From contig NZ_JAYKOT010000003.1 in the NCBI RefSeq assembly GCF_035481615.1, forward strand, positions 372,001 through 436,000: 64,000 nt of DNA. The letters run 5' to 3'. Below are positions 1-8,138 of the stretch, one piece after another. Numbering within the stretch: position 1 is the stretch's first letter; each line of letters opens with the position of its first letter. Origin of the DNA: Citroniella saccharovorans (lineage in GTDB: Bacteria; Bacillota; Clostridia; Tissierellales; Peptoniphilaceae). Made by a program: the position numbers and the translations under genes. Below the pieces are notes generated by a model. That model did no database searches, was not told the DNA's origin, and was given only the letters and a program-made list of their open reading frames with translations.

Positions 1-1
1 C

Positions 2-541
2 AGAGATACTATAAATAATATTATTGGCATAATGAAAAATGTCAGCATAAAAAGATTATACCTTGGTGGTCTTTTAGGGCCAATATGTGCTTTTATTTAT
101 TGTATTGGGTTTTTTCATATTGTTTTGGCAACACAAGAAAAGTATTTAAATGTCGCTTGGTTTGTATTTTTAATAAATATTTTTGGCATGATACTAGGAG
201 GCGCTTATCACATTCAATGTGCCTATCTAGGTCTTTTATCAAGGCACGAAAATAAGGGAGCCCTTGATGAATTTTTAAAATTTTTAAAATTTCAAGCAAA
301 AATAGTTTTTGGAATAATGGCACTAGCAAATATAGGAATAGCATTGATAATTGTATTTGGATTTACAGTATTTCCAAGATGGCAAACCCTATTTACACCT
401 ATATTTCTTTTGATTTTCACTCCTCTTGCTGATAGGTTGCCAAAGGGAATTCATATGATTATTCGCGGAGGCTGGTTCAACTTACTATATTTTGTTTACT
501 ACCTAACCTTATTGATAACCTATACTAATATGAATTTATAA
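2..541 (+). CDS. Multi-pass membrane protein, 5' end outside window
   Basis: The reading frame is open to the left edge of the window, and there is no ribosome binding site before the first ATG (position 32), so this is most likely the C-terminal part of a longer gene. About five hydrophobic segments are visible (roughly residues 10-32, 40-62, 90-112, 118-135 and 145-165 counted from the ATG). The pattern resembles the DUF6796-type membrane proteins of Clostridia, but that assignment is from memory and weak. It lies 83 bp upstream of the methyltransferase on the same strand and is probably the first visible member of that operon. Function unknown. Confidence 0.6.
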   Translation, partial: RDTINNIIGIMKNVSIKRLYLGGLLGPICAFIYCIGFFHIVLATQEKYLNVAWFVFLINIFGMILGGAYHIQCAYLGLLSRHENKGALDEFLKFLKFQAKIVFGIMALANIGIALIIVFGFTVFPRWQTLFTPIFLLIFTPLADRLPKGIHMIIRGGWFNLLYFVYYLTLLITYTNMNL

Positions 542-624
542 GATTATATGGTTAGAGATTAAAATTATTATTTTAGTAGACAAGACAAATTTTAGAAAAT
601 TTATTATTTACAGGAGGAAATTTT

Positions 625-1452
625 ATGAAACAAGTAAATTTTATGGATGACGATAAAACAAAGGCTGACTACAAAAATTGGGTCCCTGCAAGCTTGTTAA
701 AGAATTTAATATTTGCAAGCCTTGCAGCTTTCATCCTATTTATAGCCTTTGGTGTCAGTGATTTTGTATTTAGTGGAAGAACTCGTCTAATATGTGCCCT
801 TATTCTTGGGCTTGCAACGTTGATACTTATTTTCTTTGCAAGCTGGATGAGATTTTTATATAGGGCTTTTGATTACAACGGAAAAAGAAAGCTTGCCAAA
901 GTCATAATAGAGGGGACTGCCGACTATGTAAAGATCCCAGATGGTGGCGTGGGTTTAGATGTAGGATGTGGTAGCGGCCCACTTACAATTGCTTGCGCAA
1001 AGAAAAATCCAAAGGCGACCATGGTGGGTTGTGACATATGGAGAGGCTCATATAAAAGTGAATTTTCTAAAGAGCTCTGTGAAAATAATGCAAAATTAGA
1101 TGGAATAGAAAATGCGAGATTTGAAGAAGGAAATGCAGTGAATCTTCCTTTTGAAGATGAAAGTTTTGATGCAGTAACAAGCAACTATGTTTATCACAAT
1201 ATAACGGGAAAAAATAAACAAAAACTTTTACTGGAAACATTTCGTGTACTTAAAAAGGGTGGAGTTTTTGTTATTCATGATTTGATGAGCAAGTCAAGAT
1301 ACGGTGATATGAATAAATTTATCGAACAGCTTAAAAAAGATGGCTACGAAGATGTGCAATTAATTGATACAACAAAGGATATTTTTATGAACCACAAAGA
1401 AGCTTTATTATTAGGACTTTACGGCTCAACTCTTCTTATTGGAAGAAAATAA
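625..1452 (+). CDS. Membrane-anchored class I SAM-dependent methyltransferase
   Basis: The protein has 275 residues. Two transmembrane helices (about 26-48 and 55-80) precede a cytoplasmic Rossmann methyltransferase domain. SAM-binding motif I (GLDVGCGSG, about 109-117) and the acidic motif II residue (D137 in GCDIW) are clear, and the region FDAVTSNYVYHNI (about 181-193) is the usual motif IV position. AGGAGG lies 7 bp before the ATG. The substrate cannot be read from the sequence. The N-terminal membrane anchor is unusual for a Methyltransf_11-type enzyme and suggests a lipid or membrane-associated substrate. It sits in the operon with an ATC hydrolase-like protein and two alpha/beta hydrolases. 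Confidence 0.85.
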   Translation: MKQVNFMDDDKTKADYKNWVPASLLKNLIFASLAAFILFIAFGVSDFVFSGRTRLICALILGLATLILIFFASWMRFLYRAFDYNGKRKLAKVIIEGTADYVKIPDGGVGLDVGCGSGPLTIACAKKNPKATMVGCDIWRGSYKSEFSKELCENNAKLDGIENARFEEGNAVNLPFEDESFDAVTSNYVYHNITGKNKQKLLLETFRVLKKGGVFVIHDLMSKSRYGDMNKFIEQLKKDGYEDVQLIDTTKDIFMNHKEALLLGLYGSTLLIGRK

Positions 1453-1503
1453 AATTGTATATAAATTACTATAAAAAATTAGAAAGTTGATGGGGTGTGC
1501 AAG

Positions 1504-2130
1504 ATGAAATACAAAGGTTTTTATTTCTTATTATTTAAAGGTCCAATGAAGAAAGTTCTTATAGAAAAATATGATAAAGAATATGCTTCAGAAATTATTA
1601 AAAATAGCAAAAAAATTTATCGAGAACTTGTAAAAAATATGGACGATATCGGCGAGGACAATCCCATGGCATACAATGAGATGTTCGCCCTGGTCTTTGT
1701 TGCTCCATATATAGCAAGTGAGAAAAAAATTCCACCGGAGACCATCCAGGAAATGATGCGCCAATCTCTTTATTTTGTCAAATGGTATTTTTCCTTGACT
1801 AATCTCAATACTGAGAAGGGCAAAAAAGCTAATAAGAAAAATATTCTTAAGTATTACAAGTGGTACACAGAGGAAAAAGAAAAGCTCTATCCAACGTCCT
1901 TTAAAGTTGATTTTGAGGGAGAACCCTATGAGGGTGCTTGCTATTACAGAATTACTCGTTGTCCCATTTGTGCTTATACAAAGAAGTTGGGGGTAGATGA
2001 ATTAATGCCCCTATTCTGTGAACTTGATGAGCTTATGATAAGTCTTGAGCATGGAGTACTTCACAGAAAAGGGACCATAGCAAATGGAGCAGATTATTGT
2101 GATTATTTTATTACAGGCGATAGAGAATGA
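1504..2130 (+). CDS. L-2-amino-thiazoline-4-carboxylic acid hydrolase family protein
   Basis: The protein has 208 residues from the chosen start. The C-terminal half carries the family pattern: RITRCPICAYTKKLG, then an acidic helix (CELDELMISLEHG) and the end ANGADYCDYFITG. Family members hydrolyse the thiazoline ring of ATC to N- or S-carbamoyl-cysteine, although most homologues are untested. A GTG start at 1495 is possible, but GGGGTG at 1492-1497 is a ribosome binding site correctly spaced for the ATG at 1504. It is 51 bp downstream of the methyltransferase and shares its direction. Its substrate here may be a different small heterocycle or thiol compound. Confidence 0.75.
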   Translation: MKYKGFYFLLFKGPMKKVLIEKYDKEYASEIIKNSKKIYRELVKNMDDIGEDNPMAYNEMFALVFVAPYIASEKKIPPETIQEMMRQSLYFVKWYFSLTNLNTEKGKKANKKNILKYYKWYTEEKEKLYPTSFKVDFEGEPYEGACYYRITRCPICAYTKKLGVDELMPLFCELDELMISLEHGVLHRKGTIANGADYCDYFITGDRE

Positions 2131-2202
2131 AAAAGTTACAAGAATAAGTATTAGTAAAATTTGAAAAATTGTGATTAATTGAGTATTGATGGGAACTGTG
2201 AA

Positions 2203-3141
2203 ATGAGTTTAACTTATAAAATTGCATCGACAACAGTAAGACTTGCCGGTGTTAAAAAAATGTTTTTAAAGAACAAGGAAGAGATGCTAGAGTATGCAAA
2301 GAAAGAAAATGCAAAGGCGGTATTTGATTTATATAAGGCAAAGAAGAGAGCCAAGAGAAAAAAATACTATCTCATTGCAAGAAAGGTAATGGGTTACAGG
2401 CTCCTTTCATATCAAAAGAATGAGGATCCTGCAGAGGGAGCAGTCCTATATTTCTTCGGCGGAGGAATGATTACACCACCGGACAAATTGGATTTTGCTT
2501 TGGCAGAAAGAATAATGGAACAAACCGGCAAAGACCTTTGGTTTTTATTTTATCCTCTTTGCTCGGAAGATTTAAAGGTGGATAAAACCTATGAAGTTTG
2601 TTTTGAAACCTATAGGCTAATGACCGAAACTTATAAGGCAGAGAACATAAGTGTCCTTGGATTTTCATCAGGTGCTGGTTTAGCCCTTGGAATTTTTTTG
2701 CATAATAATGCATTAGGCAGACCTTTGCCAATGGCTGGGAAAATAATTTCAGTATCTCCTGGTGGACTTCCTGATGTAAGTCTTGAGGAAAATAAAGAAG
2801 TATGGGAAAAATTAAATGCCCTTAACCATAAAGACATAATGATTGAACCTACCTATTTTAAAACTGCAAGAGAAATCGTAAAAGGGGATGAAGACTTACC
2901 TGAATATATGTTAGACGGAACGAAGGGAGATTTTTCAGACTTTCCAAAAACTTACTTTTATTACGGAGGAAATGAATGCCTTTATGCTTTTGCAGAATAC
3001 TTTAAAAAGGCAATGGAGAAATATAAGGCTCCATATAAAATCATCGTGGGTGAAGGAATGTGTCATTGTTATCCACTTTTAAGATTTTTTAGAGAGGGTA
3101 GACAGGCGCAGGATGAAATTATTGAAATATTAAAGTCTTAA
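2203..3141 (+). CDS. Alpha/beta hydrolase (esterase/acetylesterase type)
   Basis: The protein has 312 residues. It resembles hormone-sensitive-lipase-like esterases. An oxyanion-hole segment, YFFGGGM, stands where HGGG is usual, followed by the nucleophile elbow GFSSGAG (catalytic Ser) and a C-terminal GEGMCHCYP carrying the likely catalytic His. The replacement of the first His of HGGG by Phe is slightly unusual. The frame is open from a TTG at 2179, but the ATG at 2203 gives a more natural N-terminus (MSLTYKIAS). Neither start has a strong ribosome binding site. It sits in the operon between the ATC hydrolase-like gene and a second hydrolase. Confidence 0.8.
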   Translation: MSLTYKIASTTVRLAGVKKMFLKNKEEMLEYAKKENAKAVFDLYKAKKRAKRKKYYLIARKVMGYRLLSYQKNEDPAEGAVLYFFGGGMITPPDKLDFALAERIMEQTGKDLWFLFYPLCSEDLKVDKTYEVCFETYRLMTETYKAENISVLGFSSGAGLALGIFLHNNALGRPLPMAGKIISVSPGGLPDVSLEENKEVWEKLNALNHKDIMIEPTYFKTAREIVKGDEDLPEYMLDGTKGDFSDFPKTYFYYGGNECLYAFAEYFKKAMEKYKAPYKIIVGEGMCHCYPLLRFFREGRQAQDEIIEILKS

Positions 3142-3179
3142 TATTACAAAGATATAAGAAAAGTTTAAAAGAGGGGAAA

Positions 3180-3926
3180 ATGAACTTTATAACGTTTGGA
3201 AATAGAAATAAGAAGTCAATATTATTTATTCATGGACTTGCCTCTACAGCGGATCTATGTTTCAAACCTTTGCTTCCTTATTTACAAGACTACTATGTAA
3301 TTTTCTGCGAATTGGATGGACATTATGGGACTAACCCAAAAGATTTAACTTCAATGGAGGAAACCATAGATTCAATAGAAAATTACATATTAAATGAAAT
3401 GGGCGGGAGTGTCTATGGAATATGCGGATTTTCTATGGGAGCAACTATAGCTGTTGAATTAATTGGAAGAGGAAACATTTCTGCTTCTAAAGTCCTCTTA
3501 GATGGGGCGATTACTGCCGAGTTGGGCCTGATGGCAAGACCATTTACCTGAGCTTTTATCATTGGTACAAGTAGGATCAAGAATAAAAAGCCAATCCCTA
3601 AATTTTTATTAGATAAGATTATGGGCAAGGATAATCTAAGCGTAATAGAAATGGCCTATCCGCAAATTTCAAAAACCACTATTAAAAATGCCTGCGAGTT
3701 TATCTATCATTATAAGCCTCCAAAAAATTTAAGTAAGTTTTCAAATCCAGTAATGTTTTGGAGGGGGAGCGAAGAGCCAATCCCTGAAAAAAGTGAAAAG
3801 ATATTAAGAGAGTATCTTCCACAAATGGAAACAGAAGTATTTGAAGGAATGGGTCATGGACAATTTCTCCATGAACATCCCAAAGAATACGCAGAGAAAT
3901 TAAAAATCTTTTTGGAAAATAAATAA
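3180..3926 (+). pseudogene. Alpha/beta hydrolase interrupted by an in-frame TGA
   Basis: A ribosome binding site (GAGGGG) precedes the ATG at 3180. The frame reads LFIHGLAS (oxyanion loop), GICGFSMGA (nucleophile elbow) and, near the end, GMGHGQFLHEHP (catalytic His region). All are in one frame of 248 codons, broken only by TGA at 3549-3551. Downstream of the stop the same frame continues with sensible hydrolase sequence, so this is a single nonsense change and not two genes. The truncated product would contain the nucleophile but not the His. It is likely a recent pseudogene. Sequencing error or recoding cannot be excluded from the sequence alone. Confidence 0.8.
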
Positions 3927-3936
3927 GGAGAATATT

Positions 3937-4443
3937 ATGGATATAACAAGAGCAATATTAGATGGAATTGCAATGGCTGCTATCTTTAACGGTCAAGTGG
4001 CAGCTTTTGTACTGATTAACCCAAGATTTTTCTTCGATTCCTATCCAAAGGGAATACAAAATTCTGCTCCAGAAAAGATGACAAAAAAAGAAAAAAGAAT
4101 AAATTTAATACTTACGATTATAATTTCAGGAATCGTATTTATATATGGAGTGACCTCTCTTTTATATACGGGAATAAGAGGACTTAGAGATCTTTTCTGG
4201 ATGAGCTATATTCAGTGGATAATATTAAACTTTGGAGATTTCTTTTTATTGGATATACTTTTGTTCCAAGGAAAGTACAAGAATAAGATAGTAATACCTG
4301 GTACTGAAGGGAATGAGGACTACAAATTTGGAAATTGGATGAAACATTTGGCCATTAAAGAACATTTTATCTTGATGCCATTTTTACTAATTCCAATCAT
4401 ATCCATAATCCAAGCTTGGCTAGTGTTTCTACTCGGATTATAA
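3937..4443 (+). CDS. Hypothetical four-helix membrane protein
   Basis: The protein has 168 residues, and an AAGGAG site precedes the ATG 10 bp after the hydrolase stop. Hydrophobic segments lie at about 8-30, 54-78, 88-108 and 143-166, with a cytosolic KKEKR stretch between the first two. I do not recognise the family. As the last gene of the 1-4443 cluster it probably works with the methyltransferase and hydrolases at the membrane. The cluster is abruptly followed by a mobile-element relic, so the operon's original 3' end may be missing. Confidence 0.7.
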   Translation: MDITRAILDGIAMAAIFNGQVAAFVLINPRFFFDSYPKGIQNSAPEKMTKKEKRINLILTIIISGIVFIYGVTSLLYTGIRGLRDLFWMSYIQWIILNFGDFFLLDILLFQGKYKNKIVIPGTEGNEDYKFGNWMKHLAIKEHFILMPFLLIPIISIIQAWLVFLLGL

Positions 4444-4455
4444 AATAAAATTTGA

Positions 4456-5121
4456 AAGAAAGGAATAAAAGAAGCGGCAATAGAAAAAGTATTTGTTGAA
4501 AGCTATAGGCAATTATGCCATGTAGATTCAACAGTAATAGATGACTTTTTAAAAATTGTAGAAGAAGAAATAAATGATAATACTTTAGTCAAGGATCTGA
4601 AAAAGTTAGAAAACCAATTAAATAGAATCATTAGTCAAGAAAGAAAGTTAGTTGATCTTCATTTAGAAGAGACTATAGATGAAGAAATTTATGCTAAAAA
4701 GTATAAAAAACTTACAAAACAAAAAGAAGAATTACTTGATGAAAAGAAAACACTAGAGCTAACTATCAAAGATGAAAACTCTATTAAAGAAAGACTAAAG
4801 CAATTTAAAAAGATCTTAGAAAATAAAGAAATTATAGAGGAATTTAATAGAACAGTATTTGAAAGCATAGTTGATAAAGTCGTGGTGGGCAGAATTGACA
4901 AAGACGGAACAGTTCATTCATATGACATAACATTTTATTTCAAAACATGAATTAAAGATAGTCAAGATTCAAATAACTTTAAAGATAAAAGAAAAAATGC
5001 TAAAGATAATGGTATTAATAAATTGTGCTTCTACAAGAATGACGAGGAAAAAAATTTATGTTCCCAAGCAAAAGACAATGCACGTGGAGACTGTAGTATT
5101 TATGTCAAGAAAATAGAATAA
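4456..5121 (+). pseudogene. C-terminal relic of a large serine recombinase
   Basis: There is no start codon and no N-terminal catalytic domain. The frame opens after a TGA at 4453 and reads the coiled-coil region of Tn4451/TndX-like recombinases (many E, K and L residues, about residues 30-120), then FESIVDKVVVGRID and YDITFYFKT. An in-frame TGA at 4948-4950 is followed by a Cys-rich tail typical of clostridial recombinases (LCSQAKDNARGDCS), ending at TAA 5119-5121. The relic marks a lost integrative or conjugative element. No other part of the recombinase is visible nearby. Confidence 0.75.
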
Positions 5122-5144
5122 CAAGCTATAAAAGTGCTGAAATC

Positions 5145-5187
5145 AATGGTTTTTAGGATTTTAAAAGAAATCTTAAAAGCCATTTTT
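5145..5187 (+). terminator. Rho-independent terminator after the recombinase relic
   Basis: A long, nearly perfect hairpin (AATGGTTTTTAGGATTT pairing with AAATCTTAAAAGCCATT) is followed by a run of five T. It lies 24 bp after the recombinase stop codon. Confidence 0.7.
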
Positions 5188-5538
5188 CTATTTAAAAAAA
5201 TACCTTGTGGGAACATTTCAAGTGTAGATTATTGCAGGGTGTGTAGACATATGGATATTTTAGGTGGAGTGAACAGGATGGATATTAGGACTTGAAACAT
5301 CGATTAATAAGTTGTAAAACATAAACAAGTTTGCAGATTAGCTAAATGTAATATACTAACTATATGAGGTCAATAGTAAAATAACAAATAACAATTAACA
5401 ATTAAATAAAAATAAGCATGGCAAACAAGCCTAAGTAAATTATGCAAATTTTAATAATAAGTATTTAATTTTTGAGCATTAAATTTAAAATTAGTTTTTA
5501 GAAGCTTAAAAATAACTCTAATTAGTTTTTTAACAACA
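5188..5538. other. Intergenic stretch, possible element end
   Basis: I see no gene here. The motif TGTGGGAACAT near 5206-5216 is the reverse complement of ATGTTCCCACA found at 44852-44862, beside one of the rlmD 3'-end scraps. It may be a leftover element end. The rest is AT-rich and featureless. Confidence 0.3.
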
Positions 5539-5567
5539 TTGACAATCATCGATATGGGGTGTATAAT
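5539..5567 (+). promoter_or_regulatory. Consensus promoter of the ars operon
   Basis: TTGACA (5539-5544) and TATAAT (5562-5567) are separated by exactly 17 bp. An ATCGATAT half-site lies inside the spacer, so a repressor bound there would block RNA polymerase. Confidence 0.9.
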
Positions 5568-5582
5568 AAATATGAAATCGAA

Positions 5583-5615
5583 ATATATCGATATCATTGA
5601 AGAGTATCGATATAT
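5583..5615 (+). promoter_or_regulatory. ArsR operator, perfect inverted repeat
   Basis: The arms ATATATCGATA (5583-5593) and TATCGATATAT (5605-5615) are exact reverse complements separated by 11 bp. They lie between the -10 box and the arsR start, and the same ATCGATA core also occurs in the promoter spacer. The position and shape fit an autoregulatory ArsR/SmtB-type operator. Confidence 0.75.
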
Positions 5616-5637
5616 CAAATAAAGAAAGGGGGGAATT

Positions 5638-5952
5638 ATGAAAAGATCATACGCAGAGTTCACGCCTATATTCAAGGTTTTGTCTGATGAAACCAGGCTG
5701 AAAATAATTGATATGCTCTCATGTGGTGAGATTTGTGCCTGTGATATTTTGGATGGTTTGAGTATTTCTCAATCAACTCTAAGCTATCACATGAAAAATT
5801 TAACGGATTCAGGCCTTGTTAACGGAAGAAGGGATGGGGCTTGGATGAGATATACTCTAAACCTTGAAAGAATAGGAGAGGTTAAAGACTTCCTAGATTA
5901 TATTACTGAAGATAAAGAAGATTGTATTTGTAAAAAATGTAAGGAAAAATAA
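5638..5952 (+). CDS. arsR: ArsR family arsenical-responsive repressor
   Basis: The protein has 104 residues and a winged helix-turn-helix: LSDETRLKIIDML, then the recognition helix SISQSTLSYHMKNL and a basic wing. The metalloid-sensing segment in helix 3 has Cys29, Cys33 and Cys35 (SCGEICACDIL), the ELCVCDL-type arsenite site. A second Cys cluster (CICKKC) at the C-terminus may add metal ligands. GGGGGA lies just before the ATG. It is the first gene of the ars operon and probably represses it by binding the palindrome at 5583-5615 until arsenite or antimonite releases it. Confidence 0.95.
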   Translation: MKRSYAEFTPIFKVLSDETRLKIIDMLSCGEICACDILDGLSISQSTLSYHMKNLTDSGLVNGRRDGAWMRYTLNLERIGEVKDFLDYITEDKEDCICKKCKEK

Positions 5953-5971
5953 ATGCTAAAGGAGTGTTAGT

Positions 5972-6337
5972 ATGAAAAAAATGGTAATTTATGACCCAGC
6001 AATGTGTTGTTCAACAGGTGTATGTGGACCATCAGTAGACAAGAACTTATTAAGGGTATCCACAGCGATTAATAGGTTAAGCAAAAACAATGTAGAAGTA
6101 ATAAGACATAACCTAAAAGAAGAACCACAGCTTTACGCTGAAAATGATAAAGTAAGCAAGCTGTTAAATGAAGAAGGAGTCGATGTACTTCCTATTACAA
6201 TGGTTGATGATGAAGTAGTCAAAACAAGAGAATACCCTACAAATGATGAATTTGTTGAATTTTTGGATATACCAAAAGAATATATAATGTCTGGTTTAGC
6301 AGTTCAAAAAATGAAAAAGAATAAAGAAAACAAATAG
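5972..6337 (+). CDS. arsD: ArsD arsenite metallochaperone
   Basis: The protein has 121 residues and a thioredoxin-like fold. Conserved Cys12, Cys13 and Cys18 lie in MCCSTGVCGP near the N-terminus. In characterised ArsD proteins these residues bind As(III) and hand it to ArsA. The later vicinal Cys pairs of the E. coli plasmid protein are absent, as is common in shorter ArsD forms. AAGGAG lies upstream of the ATG, 19 bp after arsR, and arsA follows 18 bp later, which is the usual arsD-arsA order. Confidence 0.95.
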   Translation: MKKMVIYDPAMCCSTGVCGPSVDKNLLRVSTAINRLSKNNVEVIRHNLKEEPQLYAENDKVSKLLNEEGVDVLPITMVDDEVVKTREYPTNDEFVEFLDIPKEYIMSGLAVQKMKKNKENK

Positions 6338-6355
6338 ACAGGATAGGAGGTCAAT

Positions 6356-8107
6356 GTGTATACAAGATTCAACCCAGAAAATATTAAGCTAAATAAGTAT
6401 CTTTTCTTTACAGGAAAGGGAGGTGTAGGTAAAACTTCTATAGCTTCAAGTCTTGCTATAAACCTAGCAGATCAAGGTAAAAAAGTTATCCTTGTAAGTA
6501 CAGACCCAGCCTCAAACTTACAGGATATTTTTGATATAGACTTAGACAATAAAATAAGAGATATAGATAAGGTAAAGAATTTAAAGCTAGCTAACTTTGA
6601 ACCAGAGAAAGCCCTAGAAGACTATAAAGAAAGCGTAGTTGGGCCCCAAAGAGGCAAGCTGCCAGATGAGGTTATAAAAGCCATGGAAGAGCAGCTTTCA
6701 GGAACATGTACAACTGAAGTGGCAGCTTTTAAGGAGTTCACAAGCTTTATAGCTGATGAAGAGCTTGCAGAAGAATATGACCATATAATATTTGATACTG
6801 CTCCAACAGGTCATACACTAAGAATGCTAGAACTACCTTCAGCGTGGACAAACTTTTTAGATAACAACAAGTATGGAGCATCTTGCCTAGGCCAGCTATC
6901 AGGGCTAGATGAAGAAAGAGGTATTTATAAAAAGGCTGTTGAAAACCTAGCTAACAGTGACTTAACTAGCCTTATACTAGTTTCTAGACCTATAGAAACA
7001 GCCCTAAAGGAAGCGGCAAGGACTTCAAATGAACTCCACGAAATTGGTATAGACAACCAAGTTCACATAATAAATGGTATGCTAGATTCCTATGATGATG
7101 ATCTTTCAACAGCTATACACAATATGCAAAAAAAAGACGTGGAAGCAATGCCAGAAGGGCTAAAAGAGCTTGAAACTTATTATATTCCACTTAAACCATA
7201 CAACACATCTAGTATTGAAAATCTTAGAAAGTTTTTCTCAGATGATATAGAAGAAAAAATGGAGTCTTCAGTTACCATAGATACTAGCAAGATATCTAGG
7301 CTACAAGATGTTGTTGACGACCTATATAAGAACGATAAAAAAGTTATCCTTACCATGGGTAAGGGAGGGGTAGGAAAAACAACTATAGCAGCTGCTATTG
7401 CCCTAGGCCTTAATAATAAAGGGAAAAAGGTTCATCTTGCAACAACAGACCCAGCCGACCATCTAAAATATATAATAAGCGAAAGAGAAAATTTGACTAT
7501 TTCCTATATAGATGAAGATAAGGAGCTTGAATCTTATAGAGAGGAAGTCCTAGGAAAAGCAAAAGAAGAAGGGGCAAGCGAGGAAGACGTTGACTATATC
7601 GAAGAAGACTTAAGAAGTCCATGTACCCAAGAAATTGCAGTCTTTCGTGCCTTTGCTGAAATAGTAGACAAGTCAGAAGATGAAATAGTAGTAATAGACA
7701 CAGCCCCAACTGGTCATACTATCCTTCTTTTAGAATCAACTGAAAGCTATAATAGGGAAATTTCAAGAAACCAAGGAGATGTACCTGAATCAGCAAAGAA
7801 GCTACTACCAAGGCTTAAGGACAAGGATTATACAGAGGTTGTAATCATAGCCCTAGCAGAAGCAACTCCTTATTATGAAGCAAAAAGACTTAAGGAAGAT
7901 CTAGATAGGGCAGGAATCTTTAATAAATGGTGGATTATCAACTCAAGTTACTTTGCAAGCGGCAGTCAAAACGAGATTTTAAAAGCTAGAGCCGAGCAAG
8001 AAAAAGAGTGGATTAAGACAATAGATGAAACATCTCAATCTAACACAGCCCTTGTTGAGTGGATTCCAGAAGATTTAAAAGAAGACAATTTAAAAGACCT
8101 ATTATAA
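6356..8107 (+). CDS. arsA: ArsA arsenite-stimulated ATPase
   Basis: The protein has 583 residues in two homologous halves, each with a deviant Walker A motif (GKGGVGKTS near residue 20 and GKGGVGKTT near 334) and a DTAPTGHT signature. The metalloid-binding Cys positions are visible as SGTCTTE in the first half and SPCTQE in the second. The protein is the ATPase that receives As(III) from ArsD and energises efflux. AGGAGG at 6346-6351 sets a GTG start at 6356. An ATG at 6354 is in another frame. Its partner pump is the Acr3-type transporter immediately downstream. Confidence 0.95.
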   Translation: MYTRFNPENIKLNKYLFFTGKGGVGKTSIASSLAINLADQGKKVILVSTDPASNLQDIFDIDLDNKIRDIDKVKNLKLANFEPEKALEDYKESVVGPQRGKLPDEVIKAMEEQLSGTCTTEVAAFKEFTSFIADEELAEEYDHIIFDTAPTGHTLRMLELPSAWTNFLDNNKYGASCLGQLSGLDEERGIYKKAVENLANSDLTSLILVSRPIETALKEAARTSNELHEIGIDNQVHIINGMLDSYDDDLSTAIHNMQKKDVEAMPEGLKELETYYIPLKPYNTSSIENLRKFFSDDIEEKMESSVTIDTSKISRLQDVVDDLYKNDKKVILTMGKGGVGKTTIAAAIALGLNNKGKKVHLATTDPADHLKYIISERENLTISYIDEDKELESYREEVLGKAKEEGASEEDVDYIEEDLRSPCTQEIAVFRAFAEIVDKSEDEIVVIDTAPTGHTILLLESTESYNREISRNQGDVPESAKKLLPRLKDKDYTEVVIIALAEATPYYEAKRLKEDLDRAGIFNKWWIINSSYFASGSQNEILKARAEQEKEWIKTIDETSQSNTALVEWIPEDLKEDNLKDLL

Positions 8108-8138
8108 GAATAGTCAGATTAATAAAGAGGTGAAATTG

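Noticed and set aside
3180..3926. Selenocysteine at the in-frame TGA of the hydrolase
   Set aside because: The TGA is not at a catalytic position, is not followed by an evident SECIS hairpin, and is accompanied by other nonsense codons in nearby genes.
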